NCBI RefSeq assembly: GCF_018403685.1
Contig: NZ_BOVK01000024.1
Span: forward strand, 1-64,000
Reading direction: 5' to 3'
DNA length: 64,000 nucleotides
Source: Xylanibacillus composti
Lineage (GTDB): Bacteria > Bacillota > Bacilli > Paenibacillales > K13
Made by a program: the position numbers and the translations under genes. The notes under the pieces are model-generated. The model did not search any database, was not told where the DNA came from, and worked only from the letters and a program-made list of their open reading frames with translations. Below, in pieces: positions 9,701 through 18,276 of the stretch (position 1 is the stretch's first letter; every line of letters begins with the position of its first letter).

Positions 9701-11857
9701 CGAATGGTGAACGGCGGCGATTATCCGGGCGATGACGTATATCGCGAGTATGCGGGCATGGATTTTGCGCAGCTGGCCGCGAACGTTGTCTGGAAATCCG
9801 GAGACCGCGCAGGGGAGACCATTCTGCCTGCCTATGAGATTGTGGAAGCGGCAGGGCAGCAAATTGGCTTCATCGGGGTTGTTACCGAAGGGGCCGCGGA
9901 TATGGTCATGCCTGCAGGCATTCAGGACATTGTATTTACGGACCCGGTAGATGCCATTAACGATGCGGTGGGCGAGCTGCAGGCTCAGGGCATTCATGCG
10001 ATTATTGTGCTGGCGCACAGCGCAGCGGAACAAGACGAGCGCGGGAACATTACTGGCGAATCTGCTGCCTACGTCGGTCAGATTGATGCGGACGTCGATG
10101 TGATCTTCGCTGCGCACAATCATGCCATCGTGAATGGACTGGTTGGCGATACGCTCATTGTACAAGCATCGGAATATGGCAAGGCGCTCAGTCACGTACA
10201 GTTGGCGATTGACCCGACCACAGGTGATATTGTGGAGAAGAGCGCCGACATTATCTGGGTGGACAACGCGCAGATAGAGCCAGATTCGGAAGTCAGGGGA
10301 ATCCTGGACTATTATGAAGAGCTGGTCGCTCCGCTGCTGAACGAAGTGGTGGGCGTAGCCGCGCATGAGATGGAGGGCGGCTACGGCGTCAAAGGCGAGA
10401 TCGGCGACAATGCGCTGGGCAATCTGATTGCGGACAGCATGAAATGGGCAATGGACAGCGATTTTGCCATGATGAACGGCGGCGGCATCCGCGATCGTCT
10501 GAATGCCGGAGACATAACGTATGGCGAGCTGTATAATATTTTGCCTTTTAATAATGTACTGATGAAGCTTGAGGTAACAGGCAGTGAACTGAGGGAGATC
10601 GTCAACGGCCAGTTATCCAGCTATTACGGGCCGGACTTCAGCATCAGCGGATTCAAGTATACGTGGGACGGCTCCACTGCCAAAGTGGCGGACATCACCT
10701 TTCCAGACGGCAGCGCGATTGACCCGGACGCGACTTATACGCTGGCAGTCAATAATTTTATGGCCACCTCAACCGGGGATAAATACAAAGCGATTGGACA
10801 GCTGGGCCAAAACCCGGTCATGGGACCAGAGGATCTGGACGGGCTTGTTCGCTTCGTGAAGAGCTTTGACGGACCGATTGCTTATGCCGCTGAGGGCCGG
10901 ATTTCCGAAGTTGCGGTCAGCGGTCCCGTATTTGGCGAGGTGATCAGCATTGCGAATGCGAAGCTCCTTGCCGACGGCACGGAGGTTACGGTGGAAGGCA
11001 TCGTCACGATTCCCCCTGGCGCGTTCGGCGCCAACAACAGCTTTTACTTGGAGGATGCGTCCGGCGCAATCCAAGTATATACGTATGCGAATCCCGGAGT
11101 GAGCCTCGGCGATCAAGTGAAGCTGAAGTCGAAGAAGGACACGTACAATGGGACATTGCAGCTCAATGGCATCGCTGCCTTTGACATACAGGGCCAGGTT
11201 GAGCCATTGCCGCAAATCGTGATTGAGTTGGATGACACCTTGGCCTATGAGCTGGTCATGCTGCGCAATGTGAGAGTGGCGGATATTTCAGGCGTGGACG
11301 GGTATGGCAACTTTAGCTTCCAAGCGGTCAGCGATGACCATGTGACGAGAATTTATGTCGATAGCCGCACAGGCATCTCCCACGACTCCTTTACTTCGGC
11401 ATACGCGGAGGGAGACCTGCTTCACATCACAGGCATTGCGGCGCCTTATCGAGGAGACTATGAGTTGAAGCCCAGAATGATGAGGGATTTCAAAGCTGTT
11501 CATGAAGTACCCGATTTTGGATTTGTGGTTGGCACGCCGATCTTCACGAACTTCGCCGGCGAAGAGGTAACGGCGTTGACGCCGAACGGCTTTGTCAAGG
11601 CTGGCGTGGCCATAACGAATCGAACGAGTGAAGACAAGCAGGCGTCCTTGATCGCGGCGCTATATGATGCGAATGGCAGTGTGCGGAACATTTCCTTCGT
11701 GGATAAGCAGATCGGCGCAGGCGACACGGTCACGCTGAATGCCGGATTCAGCCTCCCGGAGAATGTCGAGGGCCATGTTGTGAAAGTCTTTGTATGGGAC
11801 AGCTTCCATAGCATGCAGCCGTTGTCCGAAGCGGTTGCGTTCCCGGAAGCGGGCTGA
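6704..11857 (+). CDS. Secreted multidomain 5'-nucleotidase / metallophosphoesterase
   Basis: This 1717-residue exported protein begins with a signal peptide (about residues 1-33: positive RSINRKW, hydrophobic core, ASA). A DUF6359/OB-like module (about 35-145) and a second OB-fold-like unit follow. A Rossmann/GATase-like domain of DUF4350 style (about 340-640) contains GGGSIFFIGDHYNADRN. A further OB repeat (about 705-880) leads into a calcineurin-like phosphoesterase with GLNDLHGK near 903 and TVGNHEFDRG near 985. The 5'-nucleotidase C-terminal domain has MNGGGIRDR near 1257. Another OB repeat (about 1411-1590) and a C-terminal beta-rich domain end the protein. The likely role is extracellular nucleotide or nucleic-acid phosphate scavenging. 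ATG 6704 follows AGGAGGG. It has no SLH or sortase signal of its own; the adjacent gene encodes SLH domains. Confidence 0.8.
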   Translation: MRSINRKWLALFLSSMLLFTNFFTLMPNQASAANGAMTVAEAIANNSGSGTVEGYIVGHATGSRTAKFTPPFANDFNFLIADSASERDLTKVLDVQVTAGYRAEFGLQTNPDLIGKKVRVSGSFQLYNNFPGLRSPTAMAWVVEETDPDVVSIADARAAADGETVVIRGVVTTPSGVYGKKSVYVQDDTAGILLYQDQIDLKPGDAVKVTGTKTTYANEVEIINPTIVITGADAVPAPIALTPATVTGNVYGQLVKLAGVTVSDIADVGAYGSYSFYANGSDGRILIYVDNRTGLTKDAVRNGLVVNITGVVIPYGGGLEIKPTGVNDIIPALADGTGKKVLFANTHGQTAGASDWIIDGGFSDFADGLRAEGFTVDQLERDYPFDFSEQAITLEKLQEYDVFILGEANIPFKTSEQDAMLAYVQGGGSIFFIGDHYNADRNYNRWDSTEVFNGYRRGAYGNPTKGMSAEEASSGAMQDVTSTDWLGTHFGIRFRYNALGTIESGHIVVPPGDSFGITEGVRTVEMHAGGTLAILDPTIAKGLVYVPENPPAWGPAVDQGVYNGGGIDEGPFAAIAKVGAGKAAFIGDSSPVEDASPKYLREDSGATKTTYDGFLEEGDNSEFLLQTVKWLAIQEDYTSFEGLVELSPVTPLLDFENPADSTEPQTEPWTTPPAGYKWHDPTTFAPGSYGSGKEAPGPVVIPGVTSIGEARQYPVRTTLTVEGTITSKPGSWGGQAFYLQDETGGIYIYQTSNGYQPGQRVQVTGEVTLYNTELELANVSEITVLGTGTLPAPKVVDTVDDSNQGQVVKLEAVTITNIVRADSYGTLELRAVKGDVSTLVRIDNRTGVNYDTFTAQYTEGDVLDLAGVASIYNGTYQLKPRSADDIAFSDYGSDWIEVDLIGLNDLHGKIDQRYELDINGDGLVDGTYGGAEYWAAYVREVQAANPDTLFVGVGDLIGGSSPVSALFQDEPTVEILNALDMDVNTVGNHEFDRGVTELMRMVNGGDYPGDDVYREYAGMDFAQLAANVVWKSGDRAGETILPAYEIVEAAGQQIGFIGVVTEGAADMVMPAGIQDIVFTDPVDAINDAVGELQAQGIHAIIVLAHSAAEQDERGNITGESAAYVGQIDADVDVIFAAHNHAIVNGLVGDTLIVQASEYGKALSHVQLAIDPTTGDIVEKSADIIWVDNAQIEPDSEVRGILDYYEELVAPLLNEVVGVAAHEMEGGYGVKGEIGDNALGNLIADSMKWAMDSDFAMMNGGGIRDRLNAGDITYGELYNILPFNNVLMKLEVTGSELREIVNGQLSSYYGPDFSISGFKYTWDGSTAKVADITFPDGSAIDPDATYTLAVNNFMATSTGDKYKAIGQLGQNPVMGPEDLDGLVRFVKSFDGPIAYAAEGRISEVAVSGPVFGEVISIANAKLLADGTEVTVEGIVTIPPGAFGANNSFYLEDASGAIQVYTYANPGVSLGDQVKLKSKKDTYNGTLQLNGIAAFDIQGQVEPLPQIVIELDDTLAYELVMLRNVRVADISGVDGYGNFSFQAVSDDHVTRIYVDSRTGISHDSFTSAYAEGDLLHITGIAAPYRGDYELKPRMMRDFKAVHEVPDFGFVVGTPIFTNFAGEEVTALTPNGFVKAGVAITNRTSEDKQASLIAALYDANGSVRNISFVDKQIGAGDTVTLNAGFSLPENVEGHVVKVFVWDSFHSMQPLSEAVAFPEAG

Positions 11858-11868
11858 GAGGGGATTCT

Positions 11869-13995
11869 ATGAAAAAACGATTGTTTCTGCTACTATCCAG
11901 TTTCCTGTTCATCACGTCATTCTTGCTGACGCCTCTCGCAAGTGCGGACGAGCCGAGCTTATCGGTTGTCGCGGAGGTAGACAATGCCGCGAAGGCTGTG
12001 ACAATTACCGGCACGATTTCCAGCGGAGCAGGGCAGCAGGTGACGGTGCTGGTGACCCATCCTTCCGGCAGCATAGATTATATCGATCAGACAACGAGCG
12101 GCAGCGGTGGCCGTTATGCGTTCCGATACACGCTGGATGACAACAGGAGCGGGACGTATATGGTAAAGGCCGGGGGCAGCGGAGTGAGCAGCCCAGCGAC
12201 TACGACGTTCACGTATTCCACCTCTGTTGAAGGCGTTGCGGTGACAGGTGTCTCCGTGACGCCCAAGCAAGTGACGCTGGATACGGAGGAAGTCACGTCT
12301 GCCTCCTTGACTGCAACTGTAAGCCCTGCGGATGCGACGAACAAGCAGGTGGAGTGGAGCTCGTCCGACGAAGCGGTGGCGGTCGTGAGTCCATCCGGCT
12401 TGGTGACGGCACAGGGAGCAGGAACGGCGATCATCACGGCAACGACGGTGGACGGCGGCAAGACAGATGCTGCAGAGGTAACCGTTCATGACGCTACGCC
12501 GCCATCGGCCCCCGCCAATGTAACGGCGACGGCTACGAGGAATACCGTTTCTTTGAACTGGCAAGCCTCCACAGACAATGTCGGGGTAGCTGGCTACGAA
12601 GTCGAAGCATGGCGGGGCAAGAAGCTGATGAAGACGGCCTTTGTCAGCGACACTTCCTTTACGGATACAGGCCTGCAGACCAATACGCTCTATTTGTATC
12701 TAGTGAGAGCCAGGGATGACGCCGGCAATGTGTCCGCAGCGGCAAGTATAGATGTGCGAACAAGACGCCCCGGCAATAGCGGCAACAGCGGCAGCAGCGG
12801 CGGTGGAGGAGGTTCGCAGGAAGCAGACAGCAATACCGGTCGGGAGACGGAAGGCGATGATGAGGACAGCATGCAGCGGACGCATGTAGTGAATGCGGAC
12901 AGCCTCGTGCCATCTGATCCGGACAGCGGTTTCGTCACGGTCATGGTTCCGGCTGGCAAGGAGGAGGTGCTGCTGCCGGCTAACGCTGCCGAGCTGTTGG
13001 GCAGCAGCAGCCTGCGGCTGCAAAGCGGGCGGATGACAATGATCATCCAGCCTGAAGTGTTGGCGGAGCTGTTGCATCTCGCAGACAATGAGGGATTCGA
13101 GGATGCCTCGATTTCCCTCCAGTTCGCGGAAGGGGCGCGGGAGGAAGCGGACGAAACCATGCCGATCGGCCAAAGCGGTACGAGGCTGCAGATAGCGGGT
13201 CAAGTGCTGCAGTTCGACCTGGCGATTACAACGAAGGATGGCGTTGCAAGAAGGCTGTCCGCATTCTCCCAGCCGATTGAGGTTGCCTTCAGCTACGATG
13301 CAGATGCTGACGAGAATTTGCTAGGCATCTATTACCGGAATGAAGATATCGGCATGTGGGAATATATCGGCGGGGAAATCGATGCGGACCTTCGCCGTAT
13401 TGTGGCGAAGCTGTACCACTTCAGCACGTACGCCGTTCTAGAGTATGAGAAGATATTTGCCGACGTTCCGGCGAACCATTGGGCGAGCCCGACAATTAAG
13501 GCGCTTGCGGCCAAGCACGTCATTAGCGGTGTGACAGACACAACGTTCGCGCCGCAGCAGACAGTGAACCGGGCGTCATTCACGGCATTATTGGTCCGCG
13601 GGCTTGGCTTAAAGGCCGCTGTCCACTCTCAGCCGTTCCGGGATGTTCCCGGCTCTGCTTGGTATGCCGGGGATGTGGCGGCTGCTTATGAAGCAGGCAT
13701 AGTCAGCGGTCAAGCGGAGGGTCTCTTCCTGCCGCATGGGAACATCACGCGCGAGGAGATGGCAGCGATGCTCGTAAGGGCGTATGCCTATGCCAAAGGG
13801 GGACAGGGAACCGCCTCTTCTCCCGGATATGCGGATCAGGATGAGATCGCGGCATGGGCGGTGCCTTATGTGAACCGGGCAGCCGAAGCGGGGCTGATGA
13901 TCGGGTCCGACGCCCGCATGTTTGCACCCAGGGCGTTCGCTACTCGTGCAGAAGCAGCGCAGGCGATCTACAACCTGCTTGCGCAATTGAACTAG
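11869..13995 (+). CDS. SLH-domain surface protein with Big2 and FnIII modules
   Basis: This 708-residue exported protein has a signal peptide (about 1-27). A first beta-sandwich is followed by a bacterial Ig-like Big2 domain (about 124-208: VTGVSVTPKQVTLDT and WSSSDEAVAVVSPSG) and a fibronectin type III domain (about 209-300: PPSAPANVTATATRNTVSLNW). A Gly/Ser linker (about 304-318) and a further beta-rich region come next. Three C-terminal SLH repeats start near residues 527 (FADVPANHWASPTIKALA), 589 (FRDVPGSAWYAGDVAAAYE) and 651 (YADQDEIAAWAVPYVNRA). SLH triplets bind pyruvylated secondary cell-wall polymer, so it is surface-anchored. It starts 11 bp after the 5'-nucleotidase stop and is probably cotranscribed. 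No catalytic motif was recognised. Confidence 0.87.
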   Translation: MKKRLFLLLSSFLFITSFLLTPLASADEPSLSVVAEVDNAAKAVTITGTISSGAGQQVTVLVTHPSGSIDYIDQTTSGSGGRYAFRYTLDDNRSGTYMVKAGGSGVSSPATTTFTYSTSVEGVAVTGVSVTPKQVTLDTEEVTSASLTATVSPADATNKQVEWSSSDEAVAVVSPSGLVTAQGAGTAIITATTVDGGKTDAAEVTVHDATPPSAPANVTATATRNTVSLNWQASTDNVGVAGYEVEAWRGKKLMKTAFVSDTSFTDTGLQTNTLYLYLVRARDDAGNVSAAASIDVRTRRPGNSGNSGSSGGGGGSQEADSNTGRETEGDDEDSMQRTHVVNADSLVPSDPDSGFVTVMVPAGKEEVLLPANAAELLGSSSLRLQSGRMTMIIQPEVLAELLHLADNEGFEDASISLQFAEGAREEADETMPIGQSGTRLQIAGQVLQFDLAITTKDGVARRLSAFSQPIEVAFSYDADADENLLGIYYRNEDIGMWEYIGGEIDADLRRIVAKLYHFSTYAVLEYEKIFADVPANHWASPTIKALAAKHVISGVTDTTFAPQQTVNRASFTALLVRGLGLKAAVHSQPFRDVPGSAWYAGDVAAAYEAGIVSGQAEGLFLPHGNITREEMAAMLVRAYAYAKGGQGTASSPGYADQDEIAAWAVPYVNRAAEAGLMIGSDARMFAPRAFATRAEAAQAIYNLLAQLN

Positions 13996-14165
13996 AGCCA
14001 GCCGTTTTCTACAAACATGAAGGAGCTGCCCGAAAGCTATATTCGGGATTTCCAAGCTCCAAGAGCCATCGTGAGCATATCAATTCAATGTTTGATGCTA
14101 AGGCTATTCGCCAAACTTGCGGATCTTCATACAAAATCAGTCCAACATGGCGGTAAACCGGCTGC

Positions 14166-14342
14166 TTATACGATACTTCGTACAAATGCCGTGGGCCGCA
14201 GAGTATAGCCAGCACATTTGTACGATATTTCGTACAAAGAGAGGGATCGGTAGCGTGCAGCTAGCACATTTGTACGATTTTTCGTACAAGAAGAGGGAAC
14301 GGCAAAGTATAGCCAGCACATTTGTACGATACTTCGTACAAA
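14166..14342. repeat. Four-unit tandem palindromic repeat, about 52-bp period
   Basis: Four copies of TTTGTACGA-N4-TCGTACAAA-type palindromes start near 14166, 14217, 14269 and 14321, so the step is 51-52 bp. The spacers share AGCCAGCACA before each palindrome and GAGGGA/GGCA-like bases after it. A degenerate fifth unit may exist at about 14125-14136. The region is intergenic, between the SLH protein gene and the AraC regulator. The first unit is imperfect; units 2 and 4 have 8-9 bp perfect arms. Confidence 0.8.
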
Positions 14343-14400
14343 CAAGGAGCGGCAGTTTCGGCTATTCGAATCGACATTCTCATCCGCATAACGGGTGCTA

Positions 14401-14532
14401 ATGAAAGATACGTCGAATCGCTGTCACTCTACAACGGAAGTCACGCACAAAGTGATGGCAATGGGGTTAGCGGCAGTGGAAGAGATCGGAATCCCCTACC
14501 CTGACCAAATAGAAGCCCATGCATCCGTTTAA
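14401..14532 (+). other. Possible small ORF or gene remnant (43 codons)
   Basis: An ATG-started frame encodes 43 residues, with a protein-like stretch KVMAMGLAAVEEIGIPYPDQ and a TAA just before a strong hairpin. There is no good ribosome-binding site. It may be the tail of a decayed gene. I do not recognise the family. Confidence 0.25.
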
Positions 14533-14537
14533 CAAGA

Positions 14538-14579
14538 AGAGGCGGCCCAAGTCCTATCATGACTTTTGGGGCCGCCTCT
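14538..14579. terminator. Long GC-rich hairpin, possible terminator
   Basis: AGAGGCGGCCC pairs perfectly with GGGCCGCCTCT, and inner AAGTC pairs with GACTT around a 7-base loop. No T-run follows on either strand, so it may be a processing or repeat element rather than a classical terminator. The interval 14580-14753 holds nothing else recognisable. Confidence 0.5.
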
Positions 14580-14753
14580 GTTCAGCATGCATCCGCATAG
14601 CATAAGCCGACCACTGCAGGAACGTCAGGGTGCATCCGGTCGAGAGGAACAATGCGAACGCAGCGTGCCGAACATGCGCATATGCTAATCGCTAGCGGTG
14701 CCCGCGGTCAGTACCATTCGGACTCGACTCAGGCTTGAAGCCAGTGATCATAC

Positions 14754-15614
14754 TTATGGCACAAATTGCTTGCGGAACCGCAATGGCGAGATGCCGGCGT
14801 ACTGTTTGAAGCACCTGGAGAAGTACGGCGTGTATGGAAAACCGACATGCTCTGCAATTCGGGAGATCGGCCATTCCGTCTTGATGAGCAGCAGCTTGGC
14901 TTGCTCCAACCGATACTCGTGCAAATATTCCATCGGGGTGCAGCGGTAGATTTCTTTCATGCACCGGACAATATAATTCGGGTGGAAATGAAGCACCTCC
15001 GCAAGCACTTCATTCGTCACATCAGCCTGGTAATGCTGGCGCAGGTAGGCTTCTGTCTGCTCGGCGAGCTTCAGGGCGGGGGAGTCCTGACTACCGCGAT
15101 ATCCTACCTCCAGCAGGCGCAGCAGTTCCATGAAAAGCTGCTGCTCCCTCCAGTATGCTTCTCCGGGGATTTGGCTTGCATAAGAGAGCAGCTGCCGCAA
15201 ATGCCGTTCGGCAAGCGAGAATTCCGGCGGAGCGGCATATTGGCGAAGCCGGACCTTATAAGGGTTCTCCCACGCATTTCGCACAGGGTGGACGGGACCG
15301 CCGATTTTCTCCGTCTGGCGCCACCTTCCTCTGAAATCAAAGTGGTTCCAGTAGAAGCGGGTTTCTGCCTCACAGGGCCTCACCGCATAATGATAGCGAT
15401 CGGGCAGCAACAGCAGCGTCTGTCCGCTCGTCACCTCCCACTGTTGATCCTCTTCGCCGATATAAAGCGTGCCTTCTATCACCCACAGCAGGTCGAATAC
15501 GCCCAAATTGTGCCGGCTCGGATGCTGTTCTCCGGGTTGAAAGACAGACAGTCCAGTCGTGATGTAATAAGGAACCGGTGGAATCTCCAACAGAATGAGT
15601 CCCTGATCGCTCAT
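14754..15614 (-). CDS. AraC family regulator next to GH127
   Basis: This 286-residue regulator has an N-terminal cupin-like sensor (about 20-110: HNLGVFDLLWVIEGTLYIGEE, LLLLPDRYHYAVRP) and a C-terminal pair of AraC helix-turn-helix motifs (about 190-285: VTNEVLAEVLHFHPNYIVRCMKE, ISRIAEHVGFPYTPYFSRCF, GISPLRFRKQF). The start ATG (15612-15614) has GGAGGG about 11 bp upstream. It is divergent from the beta-L-arabinofuranosidase gene with about 145 bp between starts. Regulation of that gene in response to an arabinose-containing ligand is inferred. The effector cannot be read from sequence. Confidence 0.88.
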   Translation of the reverse strand: MSDQGLILLEIPPVPYYITTGLSVFQPGEQHPSRHNLGVFDLLWVIEGTLYIGEEDQQWEVTSGQTLLLLPDRYHYAVRPCEAETRFYWNHFDFRGRWRQTEKIGGPVHPVRNAWENPYKVRLRQYAAPPEFSLAERHLRQLLSYASQIPGEAYWREQQLFMELLRLLEVGYRGSQDSPALKLAEQTEAYLRQHYQADVTNEVLAEVLHFHPNYIVRCMKEIYRCTPMEYLHEYRLEQAKLLLIKTEWPISRIAEHVGFPYTPYFSRCFKQYAGISPLRFRKQFVP

Positions 15615-15760
15615 GCGATTGCCGCCCTCCTCGAAGTGTTAAATATTATAAAAAACAAGTTGGAATCGTTCGTAGTTTACCTTTGATAACAAGGATAAAC
15701 TGAATGAGAGTCATATTCAAATTTCATATAATTCTAGTAGTGCTTTCAGGAGGGATTGCA

Positions 15761-17743
15761 GTGGAAATCGCAAAAAACGGGCCGCAGGGCAAACCGCGCA
15801 TACGCATAAAGGACGAATTTTGGGACCGATATACAGAGCTGGTGCGGAAGACGGTGATTCCGTATCAATGGGAGGCTCTGAACGACCGGATTCCGGATGC
15901 TGAACCGAGCTACGCGATTCGGAACTTCCGCATTGCGGCCGGATGGGAGCAGGGAGAATTCGGAGGCATGGTATTCCAAGACAGCGATGTGGCCAAGTGG
16001 CTGGAGGCAGTGGGATATTCGCTGGAAGCGCATCCCGATCCCGAGCTGGAGCGGACCGCGGACGAGGTGATCGAGTTGATTGCCGCCGCCCAGCATGAGA
16101 ATGGGTATCTCAACACGTATTTCTCCATCCAGGAACCGGGCAAGCAGTGGACGAATCTTCATGAAGCGCACGAATTGTACTGTGCAGGCCATATGATAGA
16201 AGCGGCAGCAGCTTATTACGAAGCTACAGGAAAACGGAAGCTGCTGGATGTGGTGTGCAAATTCGCCGACTATATCGACACGGTGTTCGGCAGAGAGCCG
16301 GGCAAGCTGCGGGGATACGACGGACACCAGGAAATTGAGCTTGCGCTGGTCAAGCTGTATAAGGTGACAAGGGAAGAGCGTTATCTGAAGCTGGCGCAGT
16401 TCTTCATAGACGAGCGCGGCGCGACGCCGAACTTCCTGGTGGAGGAGTGCAAGCAGAGGGACGGGTACAGCCATTGGGCCAAGAGGAAGATGCCGATACC
16501 TTCGCCTGAGCAGATGGCATACAATCAGGCGCATAAGCCGGTGCGCGAGCAGGATGTCGCAGTGGGACACTCCGTCCGGGCGGTGTACATGTATACGGCT
16601 ATGGCCGATCTTGCCTTGCTCACGAACGATCAAGGGCTGCTTGAAGCATGCAGGCGATTGTGGAAGAACATGACAAGAAGACAAATGTACATTACGGGAG
16701 GCATCGGCTCCACGCATCACGGAGAGGCGTTCTCCTTCGACTATGACTTGCCGAACGATACGGTCTATGCGGAGACATGCGCTTCCATCGGACTGATCTT
16801 CTTTGCCCAACGCATGCTGCAGTTGGAGGAGAAGAGCGAATATGCGGATGTTATGGAACGCGCGCTTTACAACAATGTAATTGGCAGCATGTCACAGGAC
16901 GGCAAGCATTACTTTTATGTAAACCCCTTGGAGGTATGGCCGGAAGCTTCAGAGAAGAATCCCGGCCGTCATCACGTAAAGGCGGTACGGCAGAAATGGT
17001 TCGGATGCTCCTGCTGCCCGCCGAATGTGGCGCGGCTGCTTAGCTCCTTGAACCAATACATCTATACGGCTTCCGCTGATCGCAACAAGATCTACACGCA
17101 TCTGTTCATCGGCGGCGAAGCGCAATTCGAGCTGGCCGCTGGCCGGGTGGCTTTCCGGCAGCAATCGCGTCTGCCTCGGGAAGGTTACGTGCGGTTGGAG
17201 CTGACCGAAGTGCCGGACGATGCATTCTCGCTCGCATTGCGCATACCGTCCTGGTGCTATGGAAAGGCCGCGATGAAAGTGAATGGCGTTGCTGTGGCGT
17301 ATGACGTTGTCCATGGGTATGCGACTGTGTGCAGGCAATGGGAGAAGGGGGACGTTGTGGAATGGGAGCCTCGTCTTGAGCCGCAAATCATTGCCGCCAA
17401 TCCGAAGATACGGGCCACTGCAGGGAAAGTCGCCATTGAACGCGGACCGCTTGTCTACTGCCTGGAGGAAGCGGACAATGGCAGCCCGCTTTCGGCTTTG
17501 TCGATTATACCCAGTACAAAGCTGGAAGCGCATAACGATGACGGATTGCTTGGCGGAACCGTTGTGATCGAAGCAGAGGGTCGTGTCGACGAACAAGCCT
17601 CATGGAGCCCGGATACGCCATACCGGCCCTTCGCACCATCGCAACCGAAGGAGCCGGTCAAGCTGAGGGCCGTGCCTTATTACCTGTGGGGCAATCGGAC
17701 GCCGGGCGAAATGACGGTGTGGATCCGCGCTTGCCACGAATAG
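15761..17743 (+). CDS. GH127 beta-L-arabinofuranosidase (DUF1680)
   Basis: This 660-residue intracellular glycoside hydrolase belongs to the GH127/DUF1680 family. Characterised members such as bifidobacterial HypBA1 release L-arabinose from beta-1,2-linked arabinofuranosyl chains. The GTG start at 15761 follows AGGAGGG; the frame opens 19 codons earlier but without a ribosome-binding site. An (alpha/alpha)6 barrel fills the first two thirds (HENGYLNTYF, HELYCAGHMIEAA). The zinc and catalytic residues are present: E338 and C340 in AETCASIG, and the CSCCPPN block at about 416-422 with the likely nucleophilic cysteine pair C418-C419. No signal peptide is seen, so short imported oligosaccharides are the likely substrates. 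It would feed the ara operon upstream. Confidence 0.92.
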   Translation: MEIAKNGPQGKPRIRIKDEFWDRYTELVRKTVIPYQWEALNDRIPDAEPSYAIRNFRIAAGWEQGEFGGMVFQDSDVAKWLEAVGYSLEAHPDPELERTADEVIELIAAAQHENGYLNTYFSIQEPGKQWTNLHEAHELYCAGHMIEAAAAYYEATGKRKLLDVVCKFADYIDTVFGREPGKLRGYDGHQEIELALVKLYKVTREERYLKLAQFFIDERGATPNFLVEECKQRDGYSHWAKRKMPIPSPEQMAYNQAHKPVREQDVAVGHSVRAVYMYTAMADLALLTNDQGLLEACRRLWKNMTRRQMYITGGIGSTHHGEAFSFDYDLPNDTVYAETCASIGLIFFAQRMLQLEEKSEYADVMERALYNNVIGSMSQDGKHYFYVNPLEVWPEASEKNPGRHHVKAVRQKWFGCSCCPPNVARLLSSLNQYIYTASADRNKIYTHLFIGGEAQFELAAGRVAFRQQSRLPREGYVRLELTEVPDDAFSLALRIPSWCYGKAAMKVNGVAVAYDVVHGYATVCRQWEKGDVVEWEPRLEPQIIAANPKIRATAGKVAIERGPLVYCLEEADNGSPLSALSIIPSTKLEAHNDDGLLGGTVVIEAEGRVDEQASWSPDTPYRPFAPSQPKEPVKLRAVPYYLWGNRTPGEMTVWIRACHE

Positions 17744-17771
17744 AAGCAAGGGCTTCGTAGAGCTCCCAGAT

Positions 17772-17810
17772 GCAGACGGACGTCAGCCGCTTTCGTCCGT
17801 CTGCTTTGCT
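17772..17810 (+). terminator. Hairpin terminator after GH127 gene
   Basis: GCAGACGGACG (17772-17782) pairs perfectly with CGTCCGTCTGC (17794-17804), followed by the short tract TTTGCT. The stem is strong and the T-tail is weak. Confidence 0.65.
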
Positions 17811-17871
17811 GGAGCAAGCGAACCGCATCAGAAGTAACGGCAAGTTTTGAGCGATATGTCCCTGTTCTACC

Positions 17872-18190
17872 TTAGAACGTAATAATCACATTCCCTTTTT
17901 TTCGTTCGGTGTCTACGTATTTGTGGGCATCCGGCAGGAGTTTGCCTTTAAATAGGCTGGTCCACATCATCTGTATAACGGTACACAGCTTGGGTACGGT
18001 AGTCAGATAAATTCCCTTGGCCGTAAGTACACGCTTGCATGCCGAGAAGGAGCGTTTGCCTACAGCATCAAATACGACATCATAAGCTTTGTCCGCTTTC
18101 GTGAAATCCTCCTAGGGGACTCTCTTCGGCCAGACATTTATATTCGGCATAAGCACCGAAGTCTTTAGTGCTCATCCCCATAACCATCTG
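17872..18190 (-). pseudogene. Decayed zinc-type (MDR) dehydrogenase
   Basis: The minus strand encodes recognisable but broken pieces of a medium-chain NAD(P)-dependent alcohol dehydrogenase. They are FGAYAEYKCLAEES, then after a frame break DKAYDVVFDAVGKRSFSACK and VLTAKGIYLTTVPKL, then a jump to the family C-terminus AHKYVDTERKKGNVIITF. The segment that normally lies between the TTVP block and AHKYVDT is mostly missing, and the whole N-terminal zinc domain is absent. This is gene decay, not sequencing noise alone, because an internal stretch is deleted. Confidence 0.75.
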
Positions 18191-18276
18191 AAGAAAGCTT
18201 TTGGAGCCATGTAGAAACTGACCACTTTTCTAGACAGGGCGCATCGACAGGAAGAGTTGAACGTCATTCATCAGAA

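Noticed and set aside
14166..14342. Possible short CRISPR-like array
   Set aside because: The repeat is a palindrome of about 22 bp, the intervening sequences are similar to one another rather than unique, and no cas genes are present in the window.
14166..14342. AraR operators in the 52-bp tandem repeat
   Set aside because: The half-sites resemble TTTGTACG, but the 4-bp insert breaks the TGTACGTACA core and the array is not at a promoter of an arabinose gene in a supported way.
15704..15760. Signal-like N-terminus for the GH127 protein
   Set aside because: The upstream 19 codons look hydrophobic but have no ribosome-binding site; AGGAGGG precedes the GTG at 15761, and the family is usually cytosolic.
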